A stretch of DNA of 7,127 nucleotides from CAJBLF01 sp964495825 (lineage in GTDB: Bacteria; Patescibacteriota; Gracilibacteria; Absconditabacterales; Absconditicoccaceae), in NCBI GenBank assembly GCA_964495825.1, contig CAZBWI010000028.1, positions 1 to 7,127 of the forward strand, read 5' to 3'. Numbering within the stretch: position 1 is the stretch's first letter; the number at the start of each line of letters is the position of its first letter. The translations under genes were made by a program, and so were the position numbers. Under the pieces are notes generated by a model. It was not told where the DNA came from and ran no database searches. It saw only the letters and a list, made by a program, of their open reading frames with translations. This document shows, piece after piece, positions 7,083-7,127 of this stretch.

Positions 7083-7127
7083 AAGATAAAAACAATAGGG
7101 ATGTGAGTCCCTACCTGTATTTATCTT
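7083..7127. terminator. Long hairpin at the right edge, possible leftward terminator or leader structure
   Basis: TAGGGA (7096-7101) and TCCCTA (7108-7113) form a 6-bp stem with a 6-base loop, and AAGATAAA (7083-7090) pairs exactly with TTTATCTT (7120-7127) outside it, with a partly paired bulge between. On the minus strand the inner hairpin is followed by TTGTTTTTAT, as in an intrinsic terminator for a leftward gene entering from the right. On the plus strand it would be a leader hairpin behind the promoter at 7037-7045. The window ends within the structure, so its full extent is unknown. Confidence 0.45.

Noticed and set aside
7095..7120. Resemblance of GGGATGTGAGTCCC to the first stem of the fluoride (crcB) riboswitch
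   Set aside because: Only the 5' stem and GATG-like loop fit; the following conserved bases are not convincing, the outer pairing does not match that architecture, and the window ends too soon to test it.

Overview
This window is best read with genetic code 25, in which UGA encodes glycine. That code is known from Candidatus Absconditabacteria (SR1) and Gracilibacteria (BD1-5/GN02), members of the Patescibacteria (CPR). Under the standard code every complete gene here breaks at in-frame TGA codons. Read as glycine, 29 TGAs close up into five full-length proteins, and several fall exactly on invariant glycines: the GETGLD motif of TatD, the NADP-loop GxSxxVGxP motif of FolD, and the PDZ loop of the M50 protease. 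TGG is still used for tryptophan, and every gene in the window stops with TAA. The DNA is AT-rich. The sequence cannot separate SR1 from Gracilibacteria.

Layout, left to right. Positions 1-132 hold the 3' end of a rightward gene of unknown function. A 154-base stretch without a recognised gene follows, then a strong bidirectional terminator (287-315). A leftward M50 site-2 protease (RseP-like, 384-1580) and a rightward TatD-family metal-dependent DNase (1681-2502) diverge from a 100-bp spacer. TatD runs tail-to-tail, 14 bp apart, into a long leftward gene (2517-5000) for a membrane-anchored VirD4/TraG-like DNA-translocase ATPase of a kind common in Patescibacteria. A 207-bp divergent spacer with candidate promoters for both sides (5001-5207) leads to a rightward folD (5208-6149), a folate-dependent one-carbon enzyme. 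folD runs tail-to-tail with a 1-bp gap into a leftward gene (6151-6948) for a membrane-anchored cysteine-rich protein that I do not recognise. The right edge (6949-7127) holds an extended -10 promoter pointing right, a perfect 8-1-8 palindrome overlapping it, and a long hairpin cut by the window end.

There is no obvious operon: each gene appears to be its own transcription unit, in alternating orientation. The functions are mixed: membrane proteolysis, DNA repair or turnover, DNA transport, folate metabolism and an envelope protein. The most notable items are the pervasive UGA-to-glycine recoding, the cysteine-rich anchored protein with paired CX3C motifs, an insertion in the FolD N-terminal domain, and the operator-like promoter at the right edge. 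I see no CRISPR array, tRNA, rRNA, insertion sequence or prophage gene.
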